A DNA stretch of 64,000 bases. Origin: Phycisphaera sp. (lineage in GTDB: Bacteria > Planctomycetota > Phycisphaerae > Phycisphaerales > Zrk34). This document shows positions 8,361 to 18,188 of this stretch, one piece after another (within the stretch, counting starts at the first letter, position 1; the number at the start of each line of letters is the position of its first letter). The notes under the pieces were generated by a model that saw only the letters and a program-made list of their open reading frames with translations, was not told the origin of the DNA and did no database searches. The stretch lies in the NCBI GenBank assembly GCA_016125285.1, contig WGMA01000024.1, positions 62,001-126,000 of the forward strand, written 5' to 3'. A program made the position numbers and the translations under genes.

Positions 8361-8951
8361 ATGATCACACGCGTGCCCACGTCCTACGCCAACAAACGCG
8401 TGTTCACCACCGGTCAGGCCGCGGAGGTCTGCCAGCTCTCGCAGCAGACGATCATCCGCTGCTTCGACTCCGGCCGCCTCAAGGGCTACCGCGTGCCGGG
8501 CAGCCGGTTCCGGCGGATCCCGCGTGTCGAGCTGATGAAGTTCATGAAGGCGAACGGCATCCCGCTCGACCTGCTCGGCGAGGGCAAACGGCGGGTGCTG
8601 ATCGTCGACGAAGACGAACGCATCGTTGCGCTGCTGGTTGACGTGCTCAAGCGTGACGGCCGGTACGACGTCAAGACGGCTCGCGGCGGATTCGAGGCGG
8701 GCGTGCTGACGCAGCGGTTCGGGCCGGAGATCGTGCTGCTGGACATCTCCCTCGAACACATCGACCCCGCGGCGATCTGTCGGGCCATCCGCAACGACCC
8801 CGCCCTCGCGCACATCCGCGTGATCCTCACCGGAGCGGTGTCGACGCAGGAGCAGGTGCACGACCTGCTGGTCGCCGGGGCGGATGAGTTCGTCAAGAAG
8901 CCGTTCAACATCGACCGCCTGATCGAGCGCATCGGCGAACTGCTGGAATAG
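8361..8951 (+). CDS. MerR-type HTH fused to a response-regulator receiver
   Basis: 196 residues from ATG 8361. The N-terminal segment (about 14-70: VFTTGQAAEVCQLSQQTIIR, then GRLKGYRVPGSRFRRIP) is a short MerR/excisionase-like HTH. Residues about 78-194 form a receiver with the DE pair (LIVDEDE), phosphoacceptor in EIVLLDIS, the Thr of VILTG and the lysine of FVKKPF. HTH-first receivers of this kind recur in planctomycetes. The start is uncertain: 8361 lies immediately behind the terminator's T-run, and GTG 8373 is possible. TATGAT at 8360-8365 resembles a -10 box, which would make a very short leader. Confidence 0.85.
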   Translation: MITRVPTSYANKRVFTTGQAAEVCQLSQQTIIRCFDSGRLKGYRVPGSRFRRIPRVELMKFMKANGIPLDLLGEGKRRVLIVDEDERIVALLVDVLKRDGRYDVKTARGGFEAGVLTQRFGPEIVLLDISLEHIDPAAICRAIRNDPALAHIRVILTGAVSTQEQVHDLLVAGADEFVKKPFNIDRLIERIGELLE

Positions 8952-8969
8952 GTCCGGCCCGGTCAGTGG

Positions 8970-10382
8970 TCACGAGAGCGACTCGACGCCGCCGACGGGG
9001 ATCTCCATCGTGACGATGGTGCCCCGGTCGAGTTGCGAGTTGACGGTCAGGTCGCCGCCGTGGTCGCGCATGATGTTCTGCGAGAATCGGAGGCCGATGC
9101 CCTTGCCGCCGATCTCCATCGCCTGGTCCGCGGCGTTGCGTCCCTTGTCGCCCTGGTAGGCGGCGGCGAACTTGGCGCGGCGTGTGGAGTAGGCCCACTT
9201 CGGCACGGTGGCGAAGACTTCGGGGGTCATGCCGACACCCTCATCGGCGATGGTCACACGGACGAACGGCACGTTCTTGCGTCCGACGGGCTTGTTGACG
9301 ATCTCGGCGCCGAGGCCGATGACCGGGCGTGAAGCGCCCTCGTGCCGGTCCAGTGACTTGGCGGTGAAGGTCGAGCCGGTGACGTTCATGATCGTCGTCG
9401 CGCTGAGGCAGTTGTTGAACACTTCCTTGAACGACCACTCGACGCGTTGGATGTCGACGGTCATCGGCTCGGTCTGCGCGATGCGTGAGACGTCGACGAA
9501 GGGTCGGCCGGGCTTCGGCGACCGCTTGGACCCGACGTACTCCACGCCCCACATCTGGCGGAGGTTCTCGGCGGGACGCCAGAAGCGGTACCGGCCGTAC
9601 GGACGCTTCTTCGCCTTGGCCGCGGCCTTCTTCTGGTCGACACGCACGGGGTCGGCCTCGACGAGGTACTCGACGAGCATCGCCTTGAGCAGCGCGCCCA
9701 TCTCCTGTTCGGCCTTGAAGAACCCGAGGCTCGACTCGCCCTTGCTCCACGCGCGGCGGACGGTGTGGATCAGCGTCAGCAGGCGGATGTTGCGGACGTT
9801 GATCTCGTACATGTGCTGGAGGTTGGCCTGGGTGACCGGGTCGATGGTGACCTGCCCCATGCCCGGCAGCGACACGCACATGCGTTCGAAGTTGCCGAGC
9901 TTCTCCACGAGGTTCGTCAGGAACTTGCCGTACCCGCCGACGCTGTCGGTGATCTGCGACCAGTTGTCGAGGAAGTCCTGCTTGGACCCGCGCTGCATGT
10001 CGTCGAGTTGCTTGTTGATGTCGTAGGCGACGACCTTGAGGTGGTCGAGCGCGGATTCGCCCTCGTTGAGGTGCGGGAACGATTGGGCGGACAGTTCGGG
10101 GCTGGAGTAGATGCCGCCGACCACATCGTTGACCGCCTTGACAGCGTCGACGTACTGGTCCGTCGAAGCACGGACGATCTTGTGCATGTGGGTGAGGAAG
10201 GTAAGGGTCGCCTTGTCCTCGCGACCCTTCTGACGCTGCTTATCCAGCCATTGCGTCGCTTGCCAGAAGTCCGCTAAGGAGTGGAGCTTCCAGAACCGCT
10301 CGCCAAACAGGAAAGACAACAGACCCATAAATTCAGCGACCCTGGGATTGTTGCGTGACAGCCCGAACATCATCCGGCCCAC
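8970..10382 (-). CDS. GHKL (HATPase_c) protein with unrecognised N-terminal region
   Basis: 470 residues. The last 150 or so form a histidine-kinase-type ATP-binding domain: N-box EVFNNCLSATT, G1 box DEGVGMTP, a long ATP lid, G2 box GGKGIGLRFSQNIMRDHGG, and the closing GTIVTMEIPV. The first 310 residues are helical and show no HisKA H-box, PAS, GAF or membrane segment, so a phosphoacceptor histidine cannot be named. A lysine-rich segment (DQKKAAAKAKKRPYGRYRFW) interrupts it. It could be an atypical kinase or an ATPase that works with the neighbouring hybrid kinase, which lies just upstream in the same direction. Start is GTG 10382, with ATG 10373 and 10370 also possible. Confidence 0.75.
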   Translation of the reverse strand: MGRMMFGLSRNNPRVAEFMGLLSFLFGERFWKLHSLADFWQATQWLDKQRQKGREDKATLTFLTHMHKIVRASTDQYVDAVKAVNDVVGGIYSSPELSAQSFPHLNEGESALDHLKVVAYDINKQLDDMQRGSKQDFLDNWSQITDSVGGYGKFLTNLVEKLGNFERMCVSLPGMGQVTIDPVTQANLQHMYEINVRNIRLLTLIHTVRRAWSKGESSLGFFKAEQEMGALLKAMLVEYLVEADPVRVDQKKAAAKAKKRPYGRYRFWRPAENLRQMWGVEYVGSKRSPKPGRPFVDVSRIAQTEPMTVDIQRVEWSFKEVFNNCLSATTIMNVTGSTFTAKSLDRHEGASRPVIGLGAEIVNKPVGRKNVPFVRVTIADEGVGMTPEVFATVPKWAYSTRRAKFAAAYQGDKGRNAADQAMEIGGKGIGLRFSQNIMRDHGGDLTVNSQLDRGTIVTMEIPVGGVESLS

Positions 10383-10458
10383 CGCCGGGAAATTGCCTCC
10401 ACAGAATATCGAAATGCCGCCCGGAATGCCAATGCGCCCGGGGCGGGCCTCCGCCCGG

Positions 10459-13425
10459 TCAGCCCGCGTAGTGTGAGACGAAGCGTGCGAAGGCGGATTC
10501 GAATCGGCGGATGCGGGATTTCAGCTCATCCAGCAGCCGCGGCGCATCTCCGAGATCGCCTGAATCTCCGACCGATTCGAGGCGGGTCGCCGCGTCGGAG
10601 GCCTCCTGACCCGCGAGGCTGGACAAGGTCCCCCGCAGGCGATGGGCGCCGGCGCGTACGGCGTCGGCGTCGCCGGAGGCCACCGCCGCGTCGAGTCGGC
10701 CGATCAGCTCCGGGGCGTCCTCGCTGAACATCCGCAGCAGTTCCTCGAGCAGCGTCGCGTCCTTGTTGACGAACTCGAGCAATCGATCGGCGTCGAACAC
10801 GGCGGGGTCGGACACGGCGGGGTCGGACACGGCGTCGGCCTGCTCGACGGCCAAAGAATCCGAGGCGTCGACGCCTGGTTGAGGCTCGCCAATCGCGGTG
10901 AGCGTGCCGGCCGCTTCCGAGCCGCCGCCCTGTCGGCCTTCGCGACCGGCCGAGGCGCAGAGCTTGATCACGCGATCCATCTCCGCAAACAGGACGTCCG
11001 GCTGGAACGGCTTGGCGACGTACCCGTCCATGCCCGCCGCCAGGCACCGCTCACGATCACCCCGCATCGCGTGCGCCGTCAGCGCGATGATCGGCACGTG
11101 CAGCTGCGTCTGGCGTTCGCGTGCGCGGATCGTGCGGACCGCCTCGATGCCGTCCATCTCCGGCATCTGCATGTCCATGAGGATCACGTCGAACGCCTCG
11201 TCGCCACTCATGTCCACGGCCTCGACACCGTTCACCGCGACGACCACCGTGTGCCCGTGCTTCCTGAGCAGCGACGCGGCCATCTTCTGATTGATCGCGT
11301 TGTCTTCCGCCAGAAGGATGTGCAGCGACTGCCCGGCCCGCGCCGGTTCCGCGAACGTCGATTGCACCGACGACGCCGATTCGCCCGCCACGAGCTGCTC
11401 GATCATCTCCAGCAACGACGACTGGCGGATCGGCTTGTACATCGTCACGACACGACCCGTGTCGATCCGCCCGGCGTTGGGCATCTCCGAGGCAAGCAGC
11501 AGGATCACCGGCGTGTCCGCCATGCCCGGCAGTTGGCGGATACGCTCGAGCACCGTGATGCCGTCCATGTCGGGCATGTCCTGGTCGCAGACGACGAGCC
11601 CGATTCGGCGGTCGGGCGGCTGCTGGGCCAACACCGCCATCGCCTGCTTGCCCGACTCGACCGTGGTCGGCACCATGCCCCACACGCTGAGCACCTCGCG
11701 GAGGATGCCGCGGCTGACCGCGTTGTCGTCGATGATCAGCACCGGCAGGTTCCGCAGCGCCTCGACCGACGAGGTGGCGCGGCGATCGGTCGAATCCGTC
11801 GGCTCGTCGAACCACGCGGTGAATCGGAACGTCGAGCCCTTCCCCACACGGCTATCGACGCTGATCGTGCCGCCCATCATGCTCACGAGATTGGAGCAGA
11901 TCGCCAGACCGAGCCCCGTCCCGCCGTAGCTTCGCGTCGTCGAGGGGTCGGCCTGCTCAAAGGCGTTGAATATCTCGCGCTGGCGGTGTTCGGGGATGCC
12001 GATGCCGGTGTCCCGAACCTCGAACAGCAGGCAGACGCGCTCGCCCCGCCGCTCGTGACGCCCGACGTGCACGATCACCTCGCCGTCCTCGGTGAACTTG
12101 ACGGCGTTGCCCACGAGGTTGGTGATGATCTGCCGGAGCCGCACCGGATCGCCCACGATGCGATCGGGCACGTCGTTCGACACGTGACACGCGAGCTCGA
12201 TCCCCTGGTTGCCGGCGCGGATCGCCAGGACACGCAGCGTGTCCTCCACCACGTCGCGCACGTTCATATCGACCTTCTCGAGCGTCAGCTTGCCCGCTTC
12301 GATCTTCGAGAAATCCAGGATGTCGTTGATGACGCCCAACAGCAGGTCCGCCGACGTGCGCGTCGTCTCCAACAGGTCGCGCTGCTCGTCGGTGAGGTCC
12401 GTGTCGAGGGCCAGTTCGGTCGTGCCGATGATGCCATTGAGCGGCGTGCGGATCTCGTGGGACATGTTGGCCAGGAACACGCTCTTGGCCTCGCTGGCGG
12501 TCTCCGCGTCTCGCTTGGCGCGCGCCAGCGCCAGTTCCATCGCCTTCCGCTTGGAAACGTCCTGCAGCGAACCGGCCATGCGGATCGGCGTGCCGATGCC
12601 GTCGCGGACCGTCGCGCCGCGGATGTTGAACCAGCGATAGCTGCCGTCGATCACCCGCATACGGAGCTCGACATCGTAAGGCTCGCGATGCTTGAGATGG
12701 CTGTCCATCGCCCGCCTGGCGCGCTCGATGTCATCGGGATGGACCAGCTGCATTACCGCCTCGAAGCCGTCGGCGAACGCGTCGTCGCCGTGGCCGAGCA
12801 GTTCCTTGAACCGCTGCGAGAACCAAACCTTGTCGTGCGCCATGTCCCAGTCCCACACGCCCTCGGACGTGCCGCGGACCGCCAGTTCGAGGCGTTCCTC
12901 GCTCTTCCACAGCGACTCGGCGAGCCGATGCTTCTCGCTGATCTCTTCACGAAGGAATGCGTTGATGCGCTCGAGCTCGGCGGTGCGTTCGGCGACGCGG
13001 TTCTCCAGTTCGTCGCGCACCCGTCGCAGCTCAGCCCCGATCGCATGGCGTTCGATCGCGTAACGGATCGCCCGGCCGAGCACCTGCTCGGTGATCTGCC
13101 CCTTGACCAGGTAGTCGTGCGCACCGGCGCGGATCAGCCGCGTGCCCAGTTCGTCGTCCTCCACGCCGGTGAGCACCACGAACGGCGTGCGCTCCGCGAC
13201 CTTGGCGTCCAGCTTCTTCAAAAACTGCTCGCCGTCGCCGTCCGGCAGGTGGAAGTCCATCAGCACGCAATCGAACGCCCCGTCCCGCAGCACCGACAGC
13301 GCCTCGTCAATCGTCGTCGCCTCAACGATGTCGGCGCGCACGGCCGCACGGGGCAACGCCATCTTCAGGAACGCCCTGAAGTGCGGATCGTCTTCGACCA
13401 GCAGGATGTGCAGTCGGTCTTTCAT
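10459..13425 (-). CDS. Hybrid sensor histidine kinase (REC-PAS-HisKA-HATPase-REC-REC-HPt)
   Basis: 988 residues, no membrane segment, so cytoplasmic. Order: receiver 5-125 (Asp57); coiled coil about 130-175; PAS about 180-295; HisKA with His323 in [15 protein letters not shown]; HATPase about 430-545 ([17 protein letters not shown]); receiver about 570-685 ([10 protein letters not shown]); receiver about 705-825 ([11 protein letters not shown]); and a C-terminal HPt with His928 (AGAHRLRGT). All phosphorelay residues are present. The layout resembles BarA-type kinases with an extra input receiver, which could take phosphate from another kinase. Just before the HPt, [10 protein letters not shown] is a short tandem repeat. 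It is ten bases downstream of the Rcp1-type receiver gene. Confidence 0.93.
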   Translation of the reverse strand: MKDRLHILLVEDDPHFRAFLKMALPRAAVRADIVEATTIDEALSVLRDGAFDCVLMDFHLPDGDGEQFLKKLDAKVAERTPFVVLTGVEDDELGTRLIRAGAHDYLVKGQITEQVLGRAIRYAIERHAIGAELRRVRDELENRVAERTAELERINAFLREEISEKHRLAESLWKSEERLELAVRGTSEGVWDWDMAHDKVWFSQRFKELLGHGDDAFADGFEAVMQLVHPDDIERARRAMDSHLKHREPYDVELRMRVIDGSYRWFNIRGATVRDGIGTPIRMAGSLQDVSKRKAMELALARAKRDAETASEAKSVFLANMSHEIRTPLNGIIGTTELALDTDLTDEQRDLLETTRTSADLLLGVINDILDFSKIEAGKLTLEKVDMNVRDVVEDTLRVLAIRAGNQGIELACHVSNDVPDRIVGDPVRLRQIITNLVGNAVKFTEDGEVIVHVGRHERRGERVCLLFEVRDTGIGIPEHRQREIFNAFEQADPSTTRSYGGTGLGLAICSNLVSMMGGTISVDSRVGKGSTFRFTAWFDEPTDSTDRRATSSVEALRNLPVLIIDDNAVSRGILREVLSVWGMVPTTVESGKQAMAVLAQQPPDRRIGLVVCDQDMPDMDGITVLERIRQLPGMADTPVILLLASEMPNAGRIDTGRVVTMYKPIRQSSLLEMIEQLVAGESASSVQSTFAEPARAGQSLHILLAEDNAINQKMAASLLRKHGHTVVVAVNGVEAVDMSGDEAFDVILMDMQMPEMDGIEAVRTIRARERQTQLHVPIIALTAHAMRGDRERCLAAGMDGYVAKPFQPDVLFAEMDRVIKLCASAGREGRQGGGSEAAGTLTAIGEPQPGVDASDSLAVEQADAVSDPAVSDPAVFDADRLLEFVNKDATLLEELLRMFSEDAPELIGRLDAAVASGDADAVRAGAHRLRGTLSSLAGQEASDAATRLESVGDSGDLGDAPRLLDELKSRIRRFESAFARFVSHYAG

Positions 13426-13435
13426 GCGTCGCCGA

Positions 13436-13870
13436 TCACGGAAATTCGATCACGCGCCAGTACTTGTCGATCATGTCGATCACCGCCATGAAGCCCGTGC
13501 CGAAGTTCGATTTGACAATGTAGCCCGCGACGTGGCTGGCGTAGGCTTCGAGGCGGTCCTCGTCGTCTTTCGACGTCGTCAGCACGAACACGATCGCCGT
13601 GTTGTGCTCCGGGTCCTTGCGCAGCTCCTTGAGGAACTCCAGGCCGCCCATCCGCGGCATGTTGAGATCGAGGAGGATGAGATACGGCCGGGGCAGCTTG
13701 CCGTGACCGTTCTCGCCGCGCAGGACTTCCAGCGCCTCGATGCCGTCTTTCGCGACGGTGACGGGATTGGCGATCCGATGATGATTGAACGCCCGCTTGA
13801 CCGCCATCACGTCGACGTCGTCGTCTTCCACGAGCAGGACGTGGACGGTTTTGTTGAGCTGATTATCCAA
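13436..13870 (-). CDS. Single-domain response regulator, Rcp1-like
   Basis: 144 residues from TTG 13870. The TTG lies inside the end of the upstream kinase (an eight-base overlap, TTGGATAA) and has AAAAGGA eight bases before it; the resulting start MDNQLNKTVHVLLVEDDD fits the family. Full receiver: EDDD pocket, phosphoacceptor in LILLDLNMPRMGG, Thr-Thr in VFVLTTSKDD, lysine in GYIVKSNF. Rcp1-type receivers take phosphate from phytochrome-like or PAS kinases and have no output domain, so it probably shuttles phosphate between the membrane kinase upstream and the hybrid kinase downstream (inference from order and overlap). Confidence 0.9.
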   Translation of the reverse strand: MDNQLNKTVHVLLVEDDDVDVMAVKRAFNHHRIANPVTVAKDGIEALEVLRGENGHGKLPRPYLILLDLNMPRMGGLEFLKELRKDPEHNTAIVFVLTTSKDDEDRLEAYASHVAGYIVKSNFGTGFMAVIDMIDKYWRVIEFP

Positions 13871-15911
13871 GTGGACGATCCTTTTCGTGTTTCGGCCATG
13901 TAAAGCGGAACGCCGCGCCCGAACCAACGTCGGACGTCAACGAGATTGAACCGCCGTAGGTTTCGACAATCTTCTTGACGAGCGCCAGCCCCATGCCGCT
14001 GCCCTCGACCTCGTCGCGGGGGTTCAGCGTCTGGAACATGGCGAAGGCCTTCTTATGGAAGCGCGGGTCGATCCCGGCGCCGTTGTCGGCAACCGTGAAC
14101 GCGTAGCGTGTGCCCAGGTCTTCGGCCGTGATGTCGACACGAACGTCCTGCCGGTCCCGGTGCTTGTAGGCGTTGCCGATCAGGTTCCGCATGACCTGCT
14201 CGAGCGGCGTCGCCGCGGCGTAGAACACGGGCAGGTCGTCCGACGGCGCCACGACGAACGATTCGGGCAGCCCCAACAACGCGACGACGTCCTGCACGAG
14301 TTGTTTCGTGTCGACCACGGCAAAGCCGTCCTGTCGCCCGACGCGCGAGTACGCCAGCAGGTCATCGAGCAGTTTCTCCATGCGGGCGACGCGCTCGCGC
14401 AGCAGCGTCATCTGCTCACGGTTGGTGTCGCTCATCGACTCGCCCATGTCCTCGGCGATCCATTGAGAAAGGCTGTCGATGGCTCGCAGCGGCGCCTTGA
14501 GATCGTGCGAAGCGATGTAGGCGAATCGATCGAGTTCCTCGTTGGAGCGGGTCAGCATGTCGTTGTAGCGGGCGATGGCCTCATCGGCGGCCTTTCGATC
14601 CGTTACGTCCCGCACCGCGGCCGCCACGAGGTTCTCCTTGGTCGTTTCGATCGGGCTGAGGCTGATCTCCACGGGAAACAGATCCCCGTTCTTCCGCTTC
14701 GCCAGCAGTTCCTGCCCCTCCCCCATCGTCCTCATCTTCGGCGCGCGCATGAACGCCTGCCGCAACCCCGCGTGCTTCGCGTGTGAGCCGCTCGGCATCA
14801 ACACCTCGACACGCCGGCCGCGAATCTCCTCACCGCTGTAGCCGAACATCTGTTCCGCCCGATGATTCACCAGCGTCATTTCACCCTGGCTGTTGACGAT
14901 GATCAGGGCGTCGGGCGCCGAATCAACGATCGCGGCGAACTTCATCTCGGCGACCCGATGCTTCGCCGCGAGTACCGCAACGACCCACACGCAGGTGATC
15001 GCAAACATGCGGTCCATCGCGGCCGTCCATAGTTCCGAAGCACCCTGCCTGGATTCGAACACGCCGATGACCGTCAGCAGCGTCGACACCGCCGCGATCG
15101 TATAGATGTCTCGCACCTTGGGAGATGCTTGCGAGAGCACCACGGGGATCACGTAGAGGACGCCGACGGCGACGCCGAGCGGCACCACCATGTCGATCAC
15201 GAAAACGGCGCCGATCGAAGCGGCGAGTAACGCCGTCTGTCTGATCGAGGTGTTGTCACCCGTCACAAAGTCGCGGCGCAGATACACGAGGTATCCGACC
15301 GACAAGACGACGAAGCCGAACGCCGTGTGGACCGCCATGCGGGTCGACGCCCCCCAGCCGAACGTGCGTACATGGCCGGTGACGTATCCCGTCAACGCCG
15401 CACCGCCCAGCGCCAGCACGATGGTGCTCAGCAGCAGTCGCTTCAGAGTCAGGTTGGCATGGAGGCCGGACCGGCCCGCGATCATGCACGACACGCCGGT
15501 CAACGTGAAACAGAACGCCGTCGGCGGTGACATGCGACCCGGGTCCGACGTCTCGATCATGATGTAGTAGTCCATGAAGAGTTGATCGATCCCGAGGTTG
15601 ATGCCGAAGATGTACTCGACGAGCGTCAAGAGGCCGAGCAGGGTGACAATCACGCCGAGCGCCCCCGCGATCCTGAGTCGGTTCAGCCCGATCGCGATCA
15701 TGCCGACGCCGCTGAGAAGGAATCCAAGGGCGGTGTTGTACTGCATCGGCGCGAACGTCGGCACGACCTGAATCAGCGCGGAACTGTGCGCGTACCAACC
15801 GGCCATCACGGTCACACCGAGCAACGCCGACAGTCCCCCGAAAATCCACGTCACCACGACGGGCCAAACCTCCGGGTCTGCTTCACGCGCCTGTACAGCC
15901 GCACGATCCAT
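13863..15911 (-). CDS. Membrane PAS sensor histidine kinase
   Basis: 682 residues. The first 310 contain about eight hydrophobic helices in two groups, with a conserved segment between them (DQLFMDYYIMIETSDPGRMSP) seen in MASE-like sensory regions of planctomycete kinases. Then a PAS domain about 320-445 (IVDSAPDALIIVNSQGEMTLVN), HisKA with the phosphoacceptor in YIASHDLKAPLRAI, and HATPase (NLIGNAYKH, DNGAGIDP, GSGMGLALVKKIVE). The start ATG 15911 has GAGG seven bases upstream. It is first in a likely operon with the Rcp1-like receiver and the hybrid kinase. The signal is unknown. Confidence 0.92.
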   Translation of the reverse strand: MDRAAVQAREADPEVWPVVVTWIFGGLSALLGVTVMAGWYAHSSALIQVVPTFAPMQYNTALGFLLSGVGMIAIGLNRLRIAGALGVIVTLLGLLTLVEYIFGINLGIDQLFMDYYIMIETSDPGRMSPPTAFCFTLTGVSCMIAGRSGLHANLTLKRLLLSTIVLALGGAALTGYVTGHVRTFGWGASTRMAVHTAFGFVVLSVGYLVYLRRDFVTGDNTSIRQTALLAASIGAVFVIDMVVPLGVAVGVLYVIPVVLSQASPKVRDIYTIAAVSTLLTVIGVFESRQGASELWTAAMDRMFAITCVWVVAVLAAKHRVAEMKFAAIVDSAPDALIIVNSQGEMTLVNHRAEQMFGYSGEEIRGRRVEVLMPSGSHAKHAGLRQAFMRAPKMRTMGEGQELLAKRKNGDLFPVEISLSPIETTKENLVAAAVRDVTDRKAADEAIARYNDMLTRSNEELDRFAYIASHDLKAPLRAIDSLSQWIAEDMGESMSDTNREQMTLLRERVARMEKLLDDLLAYSRVGRQDGFAVVDTKQLVQDVVALLGLPESFVVAPSDDLPVFYAAATPLEQVMRNLIGNAYKHRDRQDVRVDITAEDLGTRYAFTVADNGAGIDPRFHKKAFAMFQTLNPRDEVEGSGMGLALVKKIVETYGGSISLTSDVGSGAAFRFTWPKHEKDRPLG

Positions 15912-16073
15912 AGAACAGCCTCACCGGTTCGTCGATGCGTTTACCCCCCGAGCGCCTATCGGTACGCGATGCGCATTCCGCACATCGGAAACACCCGCCC
16001 AACTCTTCCCGCCTGCTGCACACCACCCGAAAAAGCCAGAGATGCTCCCACTTCACCCGAATGAACGTAGCCT

Positions 16074-16079
16074 ATTATA
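16074..16079 (-). promoter_or_regulatory. -10 element candidate for the kinase operon
   Basis: Perfect TATAAT on the minus strand in an otherwise GC-rich 270-base gap, about 160 bases upstream of the kinase start. No good -35 match at the right distance was found, so this is weak. The gap also holds the start region of the divergent pseudouridine synthase gene. Confidence 0.3.
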
Positions 16080-16182
16080 CACCATAGCATTGTGAACGCC
16101 ATGGAAATCCTCGCCGGGACATCGGGTATAACGCCCGGCGACCGTCGCGACGGACCGCCCCGCGCTTGTTACAGTACCTCGC

Positions 16183-16986
16183 ATGACCCGCAACAAGCGT
16201 ACGAAGAAGGTGGTTGGAAAGGACCCGCTGCACGACGCAGCCCACGGCACGCGCCTCAACAAGGCGCTGGCGCAACTCGGCGTCGCGTCGCGACGGGCCG
16301 CGGATCAGCTCATCGCTGAAGGACACGTGATGGTCAACGGCAAGCCCGTCACGGAAATGCCCGCGTGGGTTGATCTCGCCAAGGACCGCATCCAGGTGGA
16401 CGGCGTCACGGTCAACAAGACGCGTAAGGCCGGGCACATCTACCTGATGATTAACAAGCCGCGCGGCGTCATCTCCACCAATGACGATCCCGAGGGACGC
16501 CGCACCGTCCTCGACCTCCTGCCGCACAGCGATCGCCTGTTCTGCGTCGGACGCCTCGACGCCGAATCGACCGGGCTGGTGCTGATGACCGACGACGGCC
16601 CGCTCGCCAACCACCTCATGCACCCGCGCTACGAGGTACCCAAGACCTATCTCGTGACGGTTCGCGGCGAACTCGCCGACGCCGACATCGCCAAGCTCCA
16701 CAAGGGCATTCTCCTCTCAGAGAAGCGCAGCGGCGGCATGGTGAAGGCGAAGGCCGAGGCCGTGCGCCTCATCAAGCGCGACCGCGAGCGCACCCGGCTG
16801 GAGATCACGCTTACGGAAGGCCGAAACCGCGAGATCCGCCGCATGCTCGCCCGGCGGGGGCACAAGGTGCGCCGCCTTCAGCGTGTCGCCCTCGGGCCGC
16901 TGCGTCTGAAGGGCGTCGCCGCGGGTGACTGGCGGGCGCTGACTCGCGCGGAGGTGTTCGCGCTGCGTAAGCTCGCTAAAGACTGA
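16183..16986 (+). CDS. rRNA pseudouridine synthase, RsuA/RluB/RluE/RluF family
   Basis: 267 residues. An S4 RNA-binding domain comes first (RLNKALAQLGVASRRAADQLI, about 24-80). The catalytic domain follows, with the family's Asp in VGRLDAESTGLVLMTDDG (Asp near residue 126) and the late motif EGRNREIRRMLARRGHKV. It isomerises uridine to pseudouridine in ribosomal RNA; which position cannot be told from sequence alone, although RluB (23S) is the commonest in this size class. The basic N-terminal tail (MTRNKRTKKVVGK) is usual. It stands alone in its direction. Confidence 0.92.
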   Translation: MTRNKRTKKVVGKDPLHDAAHGTRLNKALAQLGVASRRAADQLIAEGHVMVNGKPVTEMPAWVDLAKDRIQVDGVTVNKTRKAGHIYLMINKPRGVISTNDDPEGRRTVLDLLPHSDRLFCVGRLDAESTGLVLMTDDGPLANHLMHPRYEVPKTYLVTVRGELADADIAKLHKGILLSEKRSGGMVKAKAEAVRLIKRDRERTRLEITLTEGRNREIRRMLARRGHKVRRLQRVALGPLRLKGVAAGDWRALTRAEVFALRKLAKD

Positions 16987-17025
16987 TCCGATCCACTGTG
17001 ATCGCGGCCAGCGCTGCCGAGCGTA

Positions 17026-18060
17026 TCACCCCACAAATCCGTTGATCCGATCGATCAACTGCCGCAGGCGACCGTAGTGGTAGCGATCGAACAGGAACGT
17101 GAGGCGCGGCAGGTCGAGGTTGTCTTCTTCACCCTTGAGCGGGCCGGACTGCTCGATGCGGCCCTCCGCGACGATGTCAGCGAAGTCCGCGTTGAGCGCG
17201 TCGAGCTGATTGTTGTCGAGCGGCTGGCGGAGGCGCATCACGAGCCTGTCGCGCACGTAGCGCTGCGAGTGGAAGTTGCGGTAGAAGTCGAGCACGTGCT
17301 GCACCGCGGCGTCGACGTCGCTGAAGATGTGATAGAGGTTCAGGTCCTCTTCGCTGATCCAGTTGTTGGCCAGCAGCTCGCCGCGGATGTAGCGATCGAA
17401 GTTCGCCCAGTAGTCGTTGCCGGGGGGCTCGATCATCACGATCGGGATCAGCGGACTCTTGCCCGTCTGGATCATCGTCAGCACCTCGAAGCCCTCGTCG
17501 AGCGTGCCGAACCCGCCGGGGAACAGCGCCAGCGCTTCGGCCTGCGAGAGGAACACGAGCTTGCGCGTAAAGAAGTAGCGGAAGGTCACGAGCTTGGGAT
17601 CGTCGCGGATGACCTTGTTCGCCTCGGCCTCGAACGGCAGGCGGATGTTGACGCCGAACGACTTGGCGCTGCCCGCGCCCTCGTGCCCCGCCTCCATGAT
17701 GCCCGGCCCGGCGCCGGTGATCACCATCCAGTCCTTCTCGCTGATCGACTTCGCGAAGCGCACCGCGGCGCGATAGTCCGGGTGATCCGACGGCGTGCGC
17801 GCCGAGCCGAAGATCGAGATCTTCTTGACGTCGCCGTACCGACGGAACACCTTCAGCGCGTAGCGCAATTCCTTGAACGACCGCGTGATGAGCTTCTGCT
17901 CGCCCAGGTCGGCGCCGTCGCCGATCAGGCGTAGCGACGTCTGCATCATCTCGCGGACGAGGCTGCCGGAGAAGTCACCGGGGTCGCCGCCGACGAGTTC
18001 GATGAGCGTGTTGATCTGCTCGGTGATGCGCTGATCGTGAACGGAGAGATGCGGTTCCAT
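17026..18060 (-). CDS. LOG family protein (TIGR00730-like, Rossmann fold)
   Basis: 344 residues. Central motifs GAGPGIMEAGHEGA and PGGFGTLDE are the signature of the LOG/lysine-decarboxylase-like family, whose studied members release cytokinin bases from nucleotide precursors (phosphoribohydrolase). This is the long form, with about 100 extra residues on each side of the core, often left as a predicted nucleotide-binding Rossmann protein. ATG 18060 is preferred: the open frame reaches 18168, but the added 36 residues are Arg-rich and unlike the family. The gene is divergent from the membrane protein at 18189. Confidence 0.88.
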   Translation of the reverse strand: MEPHLSVHDQRITEQINTLIELVGGDPGDFSGSLVREMMQTSLRLIGDGADLGEQKLITRSFKELRYALKVFRRYGDVKKISIFGSARTPSDHPDYRAAVRFAKSISEKDWMVITGAGPGIMEAGHEGAGSAKSFGVNIRLPFEAEANKVIRDDPKLVTFRYFFTRKLVFLSQAEALALFPGGFGTLDEGFEVLTMIQTGKSPLIPIVMIEPPGNDYWANFDRYIRGELLANNWISEEDLNLYHIFSDVDAAVQHVLDFYRNFHSQRYVRDRLVMRLRQPLDNNQLDALNADFADIVAEGRIEQSGPLKGEEDNLDLPRLTFLFDRYHYGRLRQLIDRINGFVG

Positions 18061-18188
18061 GCGTTGAAGTTTAGCCGCGTGTCGGAGACCGGCAAAGCGC
18101 GCACGCGGGCGGCCACACATCGGATTCAACGCTCGAAGGCCGTCGCGCGTATCGGTGGGTGAGGCCACATCAACAACGGCGGTGAATC

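Noticed and set aside
10438-10458. Small GC hairpin after the hybrid kinase stop
   Set aside because: Only six GC pairs (10441-10446 with 10451-10456) and no T-run; too common in DNA this rich in GC to call a terminator.
10642-13491. Long plus-strand open frame (949 codons) across the hybrid kinase
   Set aside because: It is antisense to a protein with seven recognisable domains. Its own translation is Arg/His/Asp-rich without any domain, as expected for high-GC shadow frames.
18061-18168. N-terminal extension of the LOG-family protein
   Set aside because: Thirty-six extra residues are Arg-rich, unlike the family, and run into the divergent promoter gap.
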